Of a stretch of DNA of 64,000 nt, positions 56,767-64,000 are shown one piece after another (position 1 is the first letter of the stretch; every line of letters begins with the position of its first letter). The position numbers and the translations under genes are program-made. The stretch comes from Psychromonas antarctica (lineage in GTDB: Bacteria; Pseudomonadota; Gammaproteobacteria; Enterobacterales; Psychromonadaceae): positions 1 through 64,000 of the forward strand of contig NZ_JAHNZV010000011.1 of the NCBI RefSeq assembly GCF_022267535.1. Reading direction: 5' to 3'. A model generated the notes under the pieces. The model saw nothing but the letters and a program-made list of their open reading frames with translations, was not told the DNA's origin and searched no databases.

Positions 56767-58026
56767 ATGAATCAGCATATTGGATTATTAACTCGGGATA
56801 CGGTTGCAGTCATTCTTGCCGGTGGTAAAGGAAGTCGTTTAAAACAGTTAACAGCAGATCGCGCTAAACCCGGATTGCCTTTTGGAGGGAAATATAAAAT
56901 AATCGATTTTACATTATCTAATTGTATGAATTCAGGGATCCGAAGGGTGGACGTATTAACCCAATATAAATCATCAGAGTTATTAGATCATATACAAAAA
57001 TCTTGGAGTCATATGCCCTGGGAGCTAGGGGAATATGTCAATATTGTGCCAGCACAGCAGCAGATTGATGATCAATGGTATAGAGGCACCGCTGATGCTG
57101 TCTATCAAAATTTAAGAAAATTACGTAAAGAGGAATGTAAATATGTATTAATATTAGGTGGTGATCATATTTATAAAATGGATTACAGCCGTATGTTACG
57201 CGAACATGCTAAACATAATTCAGATATTTCAATTGCCTCTATTCCAGTCGATAGTCAATGCGCTAGCTCATTTGGTGTTTTGAATATTAGCGTTGATATG
57301 AAAATCATCCAATTTCAAGAAAAACCCAAAGTACCCGCAGAAATACCCGATCAACCAGGAAAATCATTAGCTTCTATGGGCGTTTATATTTTTAATTTTG
57401 CAATCCTAGAAAAACTACTTGTAGAAGATGCCAACTTAGCGGAGTCACTGCATGATTTTGGTTATAACATTATTCCTAAAGCGATTGTTGACTACCATGT
57501 TAGCGCTTATATCTTTGACAGTGAAGGTTGCGCAGATGTTCAAGCTTATTGGAAAGATGTCGGCACTATCGATCAATATTTTGAAGCCAATTTAGATTTA
57601 GTGAAAATTGATCCTGAATTAAATTTATACGATAAACACTGGCCCATCTATTCCTTTCAACAGCAGCTACCCGGTGCAAAATTTATATTCAACGATGAGG
57701 ATTGTCGTGGGCAGGCGATAGACAGCGTTGTTTGTGCGGGCTGTATTATATCGGGCGCGACTGTTATCAATTCACTTTTATCTACCTGCGTAAAAATAGA
57801 AAAACATAGCTATTTAAGTCATTGTATTATACTACCTAATACAAGGATTGGTGAACATTGCAACCTTTACAATTTAGTGCTTGCTGAAGATTGTATTCTT
57901 CCTGATGATATAAGAATCGGCTTTGATTATGAGATCGATAGCAAATATTTTGAAATATCAGAAAACGGAGTGCGGCTTGTCACCCAAGATATGATTAATA
58001 GCTATGTTAAGGCAGAGAGACAATAA
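56767..58026 (+). CDS. glgC: Glucose-1-phosphate adenylyltransferase
   Basis: GlgC makes ADP-glucose for glycogen synthesis. The 419-residue protein has the nucleotide motif AVILAGGKGSRLKQLTADRA with KPGLPFGGKYKIIDFTLSN, WYRGTADAVYQNL, ILGGDHIYKMDY, and the glucose-phosphate site FQEKPK and DVGTIDQY. The left-handed beta-helix tail covers about 300-419. No glgA, glgB or glgP lies nearby, so it is an isolated gene here. Bacterial GlgC is usually allosterically controlled; the N-terminal basic residues around the motif fit that. Confidence 0.95.
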   Translation: MNQHIGLLTRDTVAVILAGGKGSRLKQLTADRAKPGLPFGGKYKIIDFTLSNCMNSGIRRVDVLTQYKSSELLDHIQKSWSHMPWELGEYVNIVPAQQQIDDQWYRGTADAVYQNLRKLRKEECKYVLILGGDHIYKMDYSRMLREHAKHNSDISIASIPVDSQCASSFGVLNISVDMKIIQFQEKPKVPAEIPDQPGKSLASMGVYIFNFAILEKLLVEDANLAESLHDFGYNIIPKAIVDYHVSAYIFDSEGCADVQAYWKDVGTIDQYFEANLDLVKIDPELNLYDKHWPIYSFQQQLPGAKFIFNDEDCRGQAIDSVVCAGCIISGATVINSLLSTCVKIEKHSYLSHCIILPNTRIGEHCNLYNLVLAEDCILPDDIRIGFDYEIDSKYFEISENGVRLVTQDMINSYVKAERQ

Positions 58027-58308
58027 GTTTTATCATATCAGGCTGCTTTTAACGCTATGAGCGATACCTTTTAGCATTGTAAATACAAAATCAGCAAGCG
58101 AGGAGACAATGCTCGGCACTTTTGTAACAATTTCGCTTAATCCTATCGTTTTTGGGATTGACGTCTTCAAGCGATCCACCGATATTGTGCGCTTATAAAC
58201 GCACTTACAAAAATAGGCTAGCTGCTGGTGCTATTTGTCTTCCTGATTTTGCATCTTGACTGATAACGGGTATATACTGCACGCTTTGAAATTTTAGGGT
58301 AAAAATCA
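58027..58308. other. Intergenic region, no gene seen
   Basis: About 280 bases between glgC and truA. I see no coding frame, no clear terminator and no repeat here. Confidence 0.5.
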
Positions 58309-59094
58309 ATGCGGATTGCACTAGGTATTGAATATGATGGCGCGGCTTACTATGGCTGGCAACGTCAAAAAGAGGTTGTATCAGTACAAGAAGAGCTTGA
58401 AAAGGCGCTTTCAGTCGTCGCTAATCATACGGTGACGGTCAATTGTGCTGGGCGGACAGATGCCGGTGTTCACGGTACTGGGCAAGTGGTCCATTTTGAC
58501 TCGCAAGCGATTCGCAAAGATGTCGCATGGACACTCGGAGTTAATGCTAATCTGCCTGATGATATTGCCGTTCGTTGGGTAAAACATGTTGATCAATCAT
58601 TTCATGCGCGCTTCAGTGCAAGCGCACGTCGTTACCGGTATATCATCTACAATGGTGCATTTAGGCCCGGTATTTTAAGGACGGGATTAAGCCATTACCA
58701 TACCCCACTAGATGCATCGATGATGCAAGAAGCAGGTCAATATATCCTTGGCCAGCATGATTTCACCTCCTTTCGTGCCCTTCATTGCCAAGCCAATAGC
58801 CCTGAACGTTGTATTGAGTATATTAAAATAGTCCGTCGCAGTGATTTTATTGTTATTGATATTAAAGCAAATGCATTCCTGCACCATATGGTGCGCAATA
58901 TTGCCGGTAGCTTAATTGAAATTGGACGCGGTAATCAGCCCGTTGATTGGTTAAAAACATTACTTGAATATAAAGACCGAGCCAAAGCAGCCGCGACTGC
59001 AAAGCCTGGTGGCTTGTATCTTGTTGAAGTAGATTACCCGAAAGAGTTTGATCTTCCTAAGCCGCCTTGTGGGCCTCTGTTTTTAGATCTGTAG
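58309..59094 (+). CDS. truA: tRNA pseudouridine(38-40) synthase
   Basis: TruA makes pseudouridine at positions 38-40 of tRNA anticodon arms. The 261-residue protein shows [20 protein letters not shown] at the start, the catalytic Asp in [19 protein letters not shown] at about residue 50, and [23 protein letters not shown] and [13 protein letters not shown]. It starts a run of genes truA, folC, dedD, cvpA, purF on one strand. In E. coli dedA and accD lie between truA and folC; here they are absent. Confidence 0.96.
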   Translation: MRIALGIEYDGAAYYGWQRQKEVVSVQEELEKALSVVANHTVTVNCAGRTDAGVHGTGQVVHFDSQAIRKDVAWTLGVNANLPDDIAVRWVKHVDQSFHARFSASARRYRYIIYNGAFRPGILRTGLSHYHTPLDASMMQEAGQYILGQHDFTSFRALHCQANSPERCIEYIKIVRRSDFIVIDIKANAFLHHMVRNIAGSLIEIGRGNQPVDWLKTLLEYKDRAKAAATAKPGGLYLVEVDYPKEFDLPKPPCGPLFLDL

Positions 59095-59146
59095 TTTTTG
59101 AAAATAGTATTTTTGCTTAGCCTGAAATAAAGAGTGTTGATAATTT

Positions 59147-60409
59147 ATGCAAAAAGATTTAAATGAATGGTTGGCGTATTTAGCGCAACTTCATCACTGC
59201 GAAATTGAATTAGGCCTGACAAGAGTTTCAAAAGTAGGAACAGATCTTGATTTAATTCATTTTGATGCCACGGTCATTACAGTGGCAGGGACAAATGGCA
59301 AAGGGACGACCTGTGCTTTTCTGGAAGAGATCCTCATACAAGCAGGCTATAAAGTGGGGGTTTATAGCTCTCCTCATATTCTTCGCTACACTGAGCGTTT
59401 ACGAATAAACCATAAAGAGCTTAGCGAAAAAGACCATTGTCAGGCATTCACTAAAATTGAAGCAGCACGAGGTGATACCTCTCTGAGTTATTTTGAATAT
59501 GTTACATTAGCCTGTTTGCAGCTGCTAAAAGAGGCCAAATGTGATTATATTCTATTGGAAGTTGGCCTTGGAGGACGTTTAGATGCGACCAATATGGTGG
59601 AATCTGATATTAGTGTCGTGACCACAGTTGCAATTGATCATACTGATTGGTTAGGTGACGATAGAGAGAAAATCGGTTTTGAAAAAGCGGGGGTGTTTCG
59701 AGCCAACAAGCCCGTCATTTGTGGAGAATTAAATCCTCCGCAGTCATTAAGAAATTATGCCCAACAAATAGCGGCAGATATTATTTATGCCAATAAAGAT
59801 TTTTGTTTTGAAAGCCAAGAAAACAGCTGGTCATGGGTGGGTAAAAAATCCATTGCCGATTTGAGCAAGACATTGATGCCGATGCAAAACGCCTCTACTG
59901 CCTTAGCCGTTATTGAAGCCCTAAACCTTAATATTAGTGATGCATTAATTCGCTCTTCATTAAAGAATGCGAAACTGGCAGGGCGATTGCAAAAAATACA
60001 GACAGAGGAACGGCCTGACATTTATCTTGATGTTGCCCATAACCCGCAATCTGCACTCTATTTAGCAAACCAACTGCAACAACTCAAATTAGCTAAAGGT
60101 CCAAACTGTAAAGTATTTGCCATTATCGGGATGCTAAAAGACAAAGATATTACCGGGACATTTGAACAGATTAACGAACAAGTTAATGAATGCAATCTTA
60201 TTAGCCTCGCTGGCGACCGTGGAGCATCGAGTCAGGTCCTGTTGCAATATTATCAAGCAAGTAAAAATAGGCAAGCTAGTGTACATTGTTTTGAAAATGT
60301 CGAGTCAGCTTATAAAAGTGTCCTTAACAAGGCCGGTTCATCTGATATAATCGTCATATTTGGTTCTTTCTTTACGGTTTCCGATTTTTTAACTTTTTCA
60401 CAAGGGTAA
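59147..60409 (+). CDS. folC: Bifunctional folylpolyglutamate/dihydrofolate synthase
   Basis: FolC joins glutamate to dihydropteroate and extends folate polyglutamates. The 420-residue protein has the P-loop VAGTNGKGTTCAFLEEIL at about 47, the Omega-loop YSSPHILRYTERLRIN, LLEVGLGGRLDATN, VVTTVAIDHTDWLGDDREKI and the C-terminal LDVAHNPQSALYLAN. Start is ATG 59147 with a weak ribosome site. The stop lies 3 bases before dedD, whose ribosome site is inside folC. Confidence 0.95.
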   Translation: MQKDLNEWLAYLAQLHHCEIELGLTRVSKVGTDLDLIHFDATVITVAGTNGKGTTCAFLEEILIQAGYKVGVYSSPHILRYTERLRINHKELSEKDHCQAFTKIEAARGDTSLSYFEYVTLACLQLLKEAKCDYILLEVGLGGRLDATNMVESDISVVTTVAIDHTDWLGDDREKIGFEKAGVFRANKPVICGELNPPQSLRNYAQQIAADIIYANKDFCFESQENSWSWVGKKSIADLSKTLMPMQNASTALAVIEALNLNISDALIRSSLKNAKLAGRLQKIQTEERPDIYLDVAHNPQSALYLANQLQQLKLAKGPNCKVFAIIGMLKDKDITGTFEQINEQVNECNLISLAGDRGASSQVLLQYYQASKNRQASVHCFENVESAYKSVLNKAGSSDIIVIFGSFFTVSDFLTFSQG

Positions 60410-60412
60410 TAC

Positions 60413-61006
60413 GTGGCTACTCAGTTTAAAAATAGACTAGTTGGGGTGACTATTTTAGTTGCTTCTGTTGTTATCTTTTTACCCTCTATTATTGATGGTA
60501 AAAAAACGGCTTATGAAGATGAGTTTGTTGCAACACCCATAAAACCTCAACTTAAAGCCCATACCCTTGCTGATTCGCAAGGGACTATTAATAGCCTATC
60601 TTCTGACCTCAAAAAGCAAAATGTGACCGATAATAAGGCACAAGTTGAGGCTGAAAATGGGCAGTGGGAAGTAGCTGAAATAGCGCCAACGGCAACTATC
60701 GATGCGCTTGAGGAAGAGCAAAATATTCAACCTAAATCACCTCAAGCACAGGCGCTTGAAAGCGCATGGACAATTCAACTTGGTGCATTCCAAAATGCTG
60801 ATAATATAAATTTATTACTGAAAAAGCTCCACAAAGCTGGCTTTCAGGCGCATACGGTGCCGACTGAAGTGATTGATGGTGAGTTGACGCGAGTTTTTGT
60901 CGGTCCAGATGTGTCCAAAATAAAACTTGAAAAACAGTTATCCCATTTAAAACGTTTAACACAATTACAAGGAAAAATAATCCCTTTTAATGCTGTTGAC
61001 CCTTAG
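60413..61006 (+). CDS. dedD: DedD-type SPOR-domain division protein
   Basis: DedD is a small membrane protein of the septal ring. The 197-residue protein begins at GTG 60413 with AAGGG 6 bases upstream. A short basic start (FKNRLVGVTILVASVVIFLP) is one membrane helix, a polar linker follows, and the last 80 residues form a SPOR domain (WTIQLGAFQNADNINLLLKK, FVGPDVSKIKLEKQL) that binds denuded peptidoglycan at the division site. It follows folC by 3 bases and precedes cvpA, the conserved order. Confidence 0.92.
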   Translation: MATQFKNRLVGVTILVASVVIFLPSIIDGKKTAYEDEFVATPIKPQLKAHTLADSQGTINSLSSDLKKQNVTDNKAQVEAENGQWEVAEIAPTATIDALEEEQNIQPKSPQAQALESAWTIQLGAFQNADNINLLLKKLHKAGFQAHTVPTEVIDGELTRVFVGPDVSKIKLEKQLSHLKRLTQLQGKIIPFNAVDP

Positions 61007-61088
61007 ATTCTTTGCAGCATTTTATTTTTAATTCTGCTAGAATGCGCTCGTTTGTAGCCTACAGTGAATATAAATATTAAGGACAACA
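61007..61088 (+). promoter_or_regulatory. cvpA leader with weak PurR-like site
   Basis: A TAGAAT box precedes a 16-base stretch around 61042-61058 (ATGCGCTCGTTTGTAG) that shares the right half, CGTTTG, of the PurR operator. Only about nine of sixteen positions match. E. coli cvpA-purF is PurR-controlled, so the site is plausible but weak. Confidence 0.3.
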
Positions 61089-61583
61089 ATGAGTTGGTTT
61101 GACCTCGCCATTCTTGGCATTATTGCACTTTCGTCGCTTATTAGCTTAATACGAGGATTCACCAAAGAAGCTATTTCTCTTATTACCTGGTTTGGCGCTT
61201 TTTTTATCGCCAGCAATTTTCACCCTAAAATTTCCCCCTATTTAACACAACTCAGCGACCAATTAATTCGTAATTCAGTCGCTATCGCCATCCTATTTGT
61301 TGCTGTCTTATTATTGGGCGCATTAATAAATTATATTGTTAGTCGACTCGTCTCAGTGACCGGATTGTCAGGCACTGATCGCATCATTGGTATGCTTTTT
61401 GGTGCTATCCGAGGTGTTTTGATTGTCAGTGCTGTACTCTTTTTTATAGATACTTTTACCGCTTTTAATGAAGCTAAATGGTGGGCGGAATCAACCTTAA
61501 TACCTGAATTTGGTATTATCATTGAATGGTTTTTTAATCATATTGGGAACTCATCGAGCTTTTTGAATAACTTCACAAAATAA
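61089..61583 (+). CDS. cvpA: CvpA family membrane protein
   Basis: CvpA is an inner-membrane protein needed for colicin V export in E. coli and for envelope stress resistance in other species. The 164-residue protein has four hydrophobic helices ([64 protein letters not shown]) and the family block [20 protein letters not shown]. The ATG is preceded by AAGGA. It is followed by purF after 155 bases. Confidence 0.93.
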   Translation: MSWFDLAILGIIALSSLISLIRGFTKEAISLITWFGAFFIASNFHPKISPYLTQLSDQLIRNSVAIAILFVAVLLLGALINYIVSRLVSVTGLSGTDRIIGMLFGAIRGVLIVSAVLFFIDTFTAFNEAKWWAESTLIPEFGIIIEWFFNHIGNSSSFLNNFTK

Positions 61584-61738
61584 ATTTAGTGGAAATGATG
61601 ACCCCGTCATTGACGATTAATTAATGATGGGCTCTTGGTATATAAGCATGATCAACCAGTTCTTCATCGTTGTGTGTCGGACTGAAAAATATATTTAAAA
61701 TTGATTATTAACTAACTAAAAAATAAAGGCGTTAATTT

Positions 61739-63253
61739 ATGTGTGGAATTGTTGGAATCGTAGGCTCAACGGCAGTTAATCAAAGCATTTATGATGCATT
61801 GACAGTATTACAACACCGTGGGCAGGATGCGGCTGGTATTGTTACCATCGCAGATGATAATTTTAAACAGCGCAAGGCAAATGGGTTAGTTAAAGATGTT
61901 TTTGATTCTAAGCATATGCAGCGTTTAAAAGGCAATATCGGTATCGGCCATGTACGTTATCCAACCGCTGGTAGCTCTAGTGCTGCTGAAGCGCAACCTT
62001 TTTATGTTAACTCACCTTGGGGACTCGCATTAGCACATAACGGTAACTTAACCAATGCAACTAGTTTGCGTCAGTCTTTAATCAAGTCGCGCCGTCATAT
62101 TAACACCACCTCAGACTCTGAAGTATTATTAAATATCTTTGCTGCAGAGCTTGATGAAATGCAGGGGGATAAACTTACCCCAGACGATATTTTTAATGCA
62201 GTTAGTGGAGTGCATAAGAAAGTTATCGGTGCTTACGCTGTCGTATCGTTAATGATTGGTCATGGTTTAATTGCATTCAGAGATCCCGATGGCATTCGAC
62301 CGCTTGTATTAGGCTCACGCAGGACAGATGAGGGGGATATGGAGTATATCGTCGCTTCTGAAAGTGTCGGTTTAGATACCATCGGCTTTAAAGTGATGCG
62401 TGATGTTGAACCAGGAGAAGCGGTATTCATTACCGAAGATCGGCAGTTATTCACCAGACAATGTGCAGAAAAAACAAGTTTACATCCGTGCATCTTTGAA
62501 TATGTTTATTTGGCACGTCCCGATTCCACCCTAAGTGGTATTTCAGTTTATGAAGCGCGCTTAGAGATGGGCCGTAAATTGGGGGCAAAAATAAAACGTG
62601 AATGGGCAGATATTCATATTGATGCTGTGATCCCTATTCCTGAAACATCTAATGATATTGCCCTACAAATGTCCATTGAACTCGGCCTTCCATACCGCCA
62701 AGGTTTTGTTAAAAACCGTTATATTGGTCGTACGTTTATTATGCCAGGGCAAACACAACGTCGTAATTCAGTGCGTCGTAAACTCAATCCGATTAATACA
62801 GAGTTTAAAGATAAAGCGGTCTTATTAGTTGATGACTCGATTGTACGTGGTACAACATCTGAGCAGATTGTTGAAATGGTGCGTGATGCTGGTGCCACAA
62901 AAGTGTATCTTGCTTCTGCAGCACCACAAGTTTGTCATCCCAACGTTTATGGGATAGATATGCCAACAGCATCGGAATTAATTGCTTATAAGCGTAGTGT
63001 TGAACAAATTAGCGATTGTATTGGCACTGATGGACTTATCTTCCAAGATCTGCAAGATTTAAAAGATGCAGTCGGTAAACAAAATCCGAATGTTGACGGC
63101 TTTGAATGCTCTGTTTTTGATGGCGTCTATGTCACTGGGGATATTGATCAAGGCTACTTTGATTACCTCGCTAGTTTGCGAAGTGAAGATGCTAAGAACG
63201 TTCAAGAGCAAAGAGAAGAGATTGCTAGCTTAGAGATGCACAACGAATCATAA
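61739..63253 (+). CDS. purF: Amidophosphoribosyltransferase
   Basis: PurF starts purine synthesis by moving ammonia from glutamine to PRPP. The 504-residue protein (E. coli 505) begins MCGIVGIVG with the nucleophile Cys2, then [23 protein letters not shown], and LAHNGNLTN for the glutaminase half. The phosphoribosyl half has the PRPP loop [19 protein letters not shown] at about 360 and [16 protein letters not shown]. It ends the truA-to-purF block. Confidence 0.97.
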   Translation: MCGIVGIVGSTAVNQSIYDALTVLQHRGQDAAGIVTIADDNFKQRKANGLVKDVFDSKHMQRLKGNIGIGHVRYPTAGSSSAAEAQPFYVNSPWGLALAHNGNLTNATSLRQSLIKSRRHINTTSDSEVLLNIFAAELDEMQGDKLTPDDIFNAVSGVHKKVIGAYAVVSLMIGHGLIAFRDPDGIRPLVLGSRRTDEGDMEYIVASESVGLDTIGFKVMRDVEPGEAVFITEDRQLFTRQCAEKTSLHPCIFEYVYLARPDSTLSGISVYEARLEMGRKLGAKIKREWADIHIDAVIPIPETSNDIALQMSIELGLPYRQGFVKNRYIGRTFIMPGQTQRRNSVRRKLNPINTEFKDKAVLLVDDSIVRGTTSEQIVEMVRDAGATKVYLASAAPQVCHPNVYGIDMPTASELIAYKRSVEQISDCIGTDGLIFQDLQDLKDAVGKQNPNVDGFECSVFDGVYVTGDIDQGYFDYLASLRSEDAKNVQEQREEIASLEMHNES

Positions 63254-63288
63254 TATTTCATGCTTATGCATTCAACTCAGGTAACAAC

Positions 63289-63416
63289 GAAAAACTGAGA
63301 CCACAGAGGACACAGAGTTAAAGGGGGAAAACATAAAAGCTTATAACTTCTGTATTGTCTTTTCTTTTCTCCGTGTAGCGCGTAACGCCTCTGTGCGCTC
63401 TGTGGTAGTTATTTTT
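63289..63416. repeat. Large inverted repeat with CACAGAG arms
   Basis: ACCACAGAGGACACAGAG (63300-63317) pairs with CTCTGTGCGCTCTGTGGT (63389-63406), and similarity continues outward. The 70-base middle has no coding frame. Repeats reading CCACAGAGG-CACAGAG are a known kind of short palindromic element in gammaproteobacteria, so this is likely a REP/MITE-like copy. Confidence 0.75.
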
Positions 63417-63493
63417 ATGTAAATGTAATACGCCCATTAACCAGAGTCATCTACATAGCATGTAATATTTTTAACTGAGTTCTAAACTAAAAA

Positions 63494-63624
63494 CACAACC
63501 TGTTGTGTTTTTTTTCAATAAAATTTACAATTTTAACTTTATAAAAAGCCACAACCTGTTGTGTTTTTTTTTCAATAAAATTTACAATTTTAACTTTATA
63601 AAAAGTAATAGCCTGTTGTATTTA
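63494..63624. repeat. Tandem repeat, period 56-57 bp, each unit with a terminator-like hairpin
   Basis: Two full copies start at 63494 and 63550, and a decayed third begins at about 63606. Each unit has CACAAC-CT-GTTGTG followed by 8 or 9 T, then the AT-rich stretch AATAAAATTTACAATTTTAA. The copies differ by one T and in the third by point changes. The hairpin plus T run resembles an intrinsic terminator for purF, here duplicated. Confidence 0.9.
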
Positions 63625-63650
63625 AAGGGGGAAATAAGACCTGCACACAT

Positions 63651-63676
63651 AAAAAAGCCAACATAAAATGTTGGCT
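63651..63676 (-). terminator. Intrinsic terminator of asnS
   Basis: Read on the minus strand, AGCCAACAT and ATGTTGGCT pair around TTT and are followed by six T (the A run at 63651-63656), 26 bases past the asnS stop. Confidence 0.92.
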
Positions 63677-63701
63677 TGTGTATTTTATTTTCTAATCTTA
63701 A

Positions 63702-64000
63702 TCAGAAATCAGCGCTGCCAGGGGCACGAGGAAAGGCAATTACATCGCGGATGTTTTGCACACCGGTCACATAAGAAACTAAACGCTCGAAACCAAGACC
63801 GAAACCAGCATGGGGAACTGTGCCGTATTTACGCAGGTCACGGTACCAACTGTAGTCCTCTTTATTGAGGCCCATCTCTTCAAGACGTTTATCCAGAGCT
63901 TCAAGATTTTCTTCACGTTGACTACCGCCGATGATTTCACCTATACCGGGAGCGAGGACATCCATTGCGGCGACTGTTTTGCCATCAGCATTTAATTTCA
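63702..64000 (-). CDS. asnS: Asparaginyl-tRNA synthetase, C-terminal part (runs off window)
   Basis: The last 99 or so codons of asnS lie on the minus strand; the frame stays open to the window edge ([17 protein letters not shown]), so the 5' end is outside. Class II synthetase motif 3 is present as [15 protein letters not shown], and the protein ends [16 protein letters not shown], the standard AsnS ending. [18 protein letters not shown] is the dimer/active-site block. It charges tRNA-Asn. Confidence 0.96.
   Translation of the reverse strand, partial: KLNADGKTVAAMDVLAPGIGEIIGGSQREENLEALDKRLEEMGLNKEDYSWYRDLRKYGTVPHAGFGLGFERLVSYVTGVQNIRDVIAFPRAPGSADF

Noticed and set aside
63289-63624. Possible CRISPR array after purF
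   Set aside because: There are only two full repeat units, they are directly adjacent without unique spacers, and no cas gene is present.

Overview
The window reads as chromosomal DNA of a marine, probably cold-adapted gammaproteobacterium. It is AT-rich. The anaerobic unsaturated fatty acid pair FabA/FabB, FimV, SelO, MnmC, PssA, LpxM, CysB and class I fumarase are all gammaproteobacterial in style. Gene order and the presence of an oleABCD long-chain hydrocarbon cluster recall Psychromonas/Shewanella/Colwellia-type bacteria; Psychromonas is my best guess, by recognition and not by a search. No plasmid, prophage or CRISPR signature is visible.

Layout. 1-1035: the end of an IS66-family element (tnpB partial, tnpA) next to a decayed PAS-domain gene. 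1200-7555: pyrD, rlmG, a GH18-like lipoprotein whose catalytic motif is lost, a decayed amino-acid-binding-protein gene, phnA/yjdM and rhlE. 7782-12267: a frameshifted lipoprotein remnant, then a pyruvate-sensing type two-component system (btsS-btsR) directly upstream of its likely target transporter (btsT/cstA family). 12499-18549: a small unknown gene coupled to a secreted-style HExxH protein, a cold-shock gene with a long leader, an isolated 6-phospho-beta-glucosidase, selO and a YgjP-type metallohydrolase. 18749-23502 (minus strand): oleA-oleB-oleC-oleD. 23665-34984: mnmC, divergent fabB, pdxB-usg, fimV, nagZ-ycfP-ndh. 35128-36038: a MITE-like element, a frameshifted DUF2919 gene and a strong palindrome. 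36039-42680 (minus strand): sppA, fabA, a Lon-type protease, a DksA/TraR-type zinc finger protein, an unknown membrane coiled-coil protein and an orphan histidine kinase. 42824-51912: cysB, pabB, fumA, aspC, pssA, 4.5S RNA, lpxM, yciK. 52042-63253: sohB, topA, an unknown gene, glgC, truA, folC, dedD, cvpA, purF. After purF come an inverted CACAGAG repeat and a tandemly duplicated terminator, then the 3' end of asnS on the minus strand.

How the parts fit. Most genes are housekeeping: pyrimidine and purine synthesis, PLP and folate synthesis, fatty acids and phospholipids, peptidoglycan recycling, RNA modification. A lipid theme recurs: FabA and FabB make unsaturated chains, PssA and LpxM make envelope lipids, and OleABCD condense fatty acyl chains head-to-head into very long olefins. 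The accessory signal is mostly decay: an IS, four broken genes and one enzyme-like lipoprotein without its catalytic residues. I see no clearly new multi-gene defence or metabolic system. The best candidates for undescribed biology are the coupled pair at 12499-13683, the kinase plus coiled-coil pair at 41147-42680, the inactive GH18-like lipoprotein and the unexplained palindromes.
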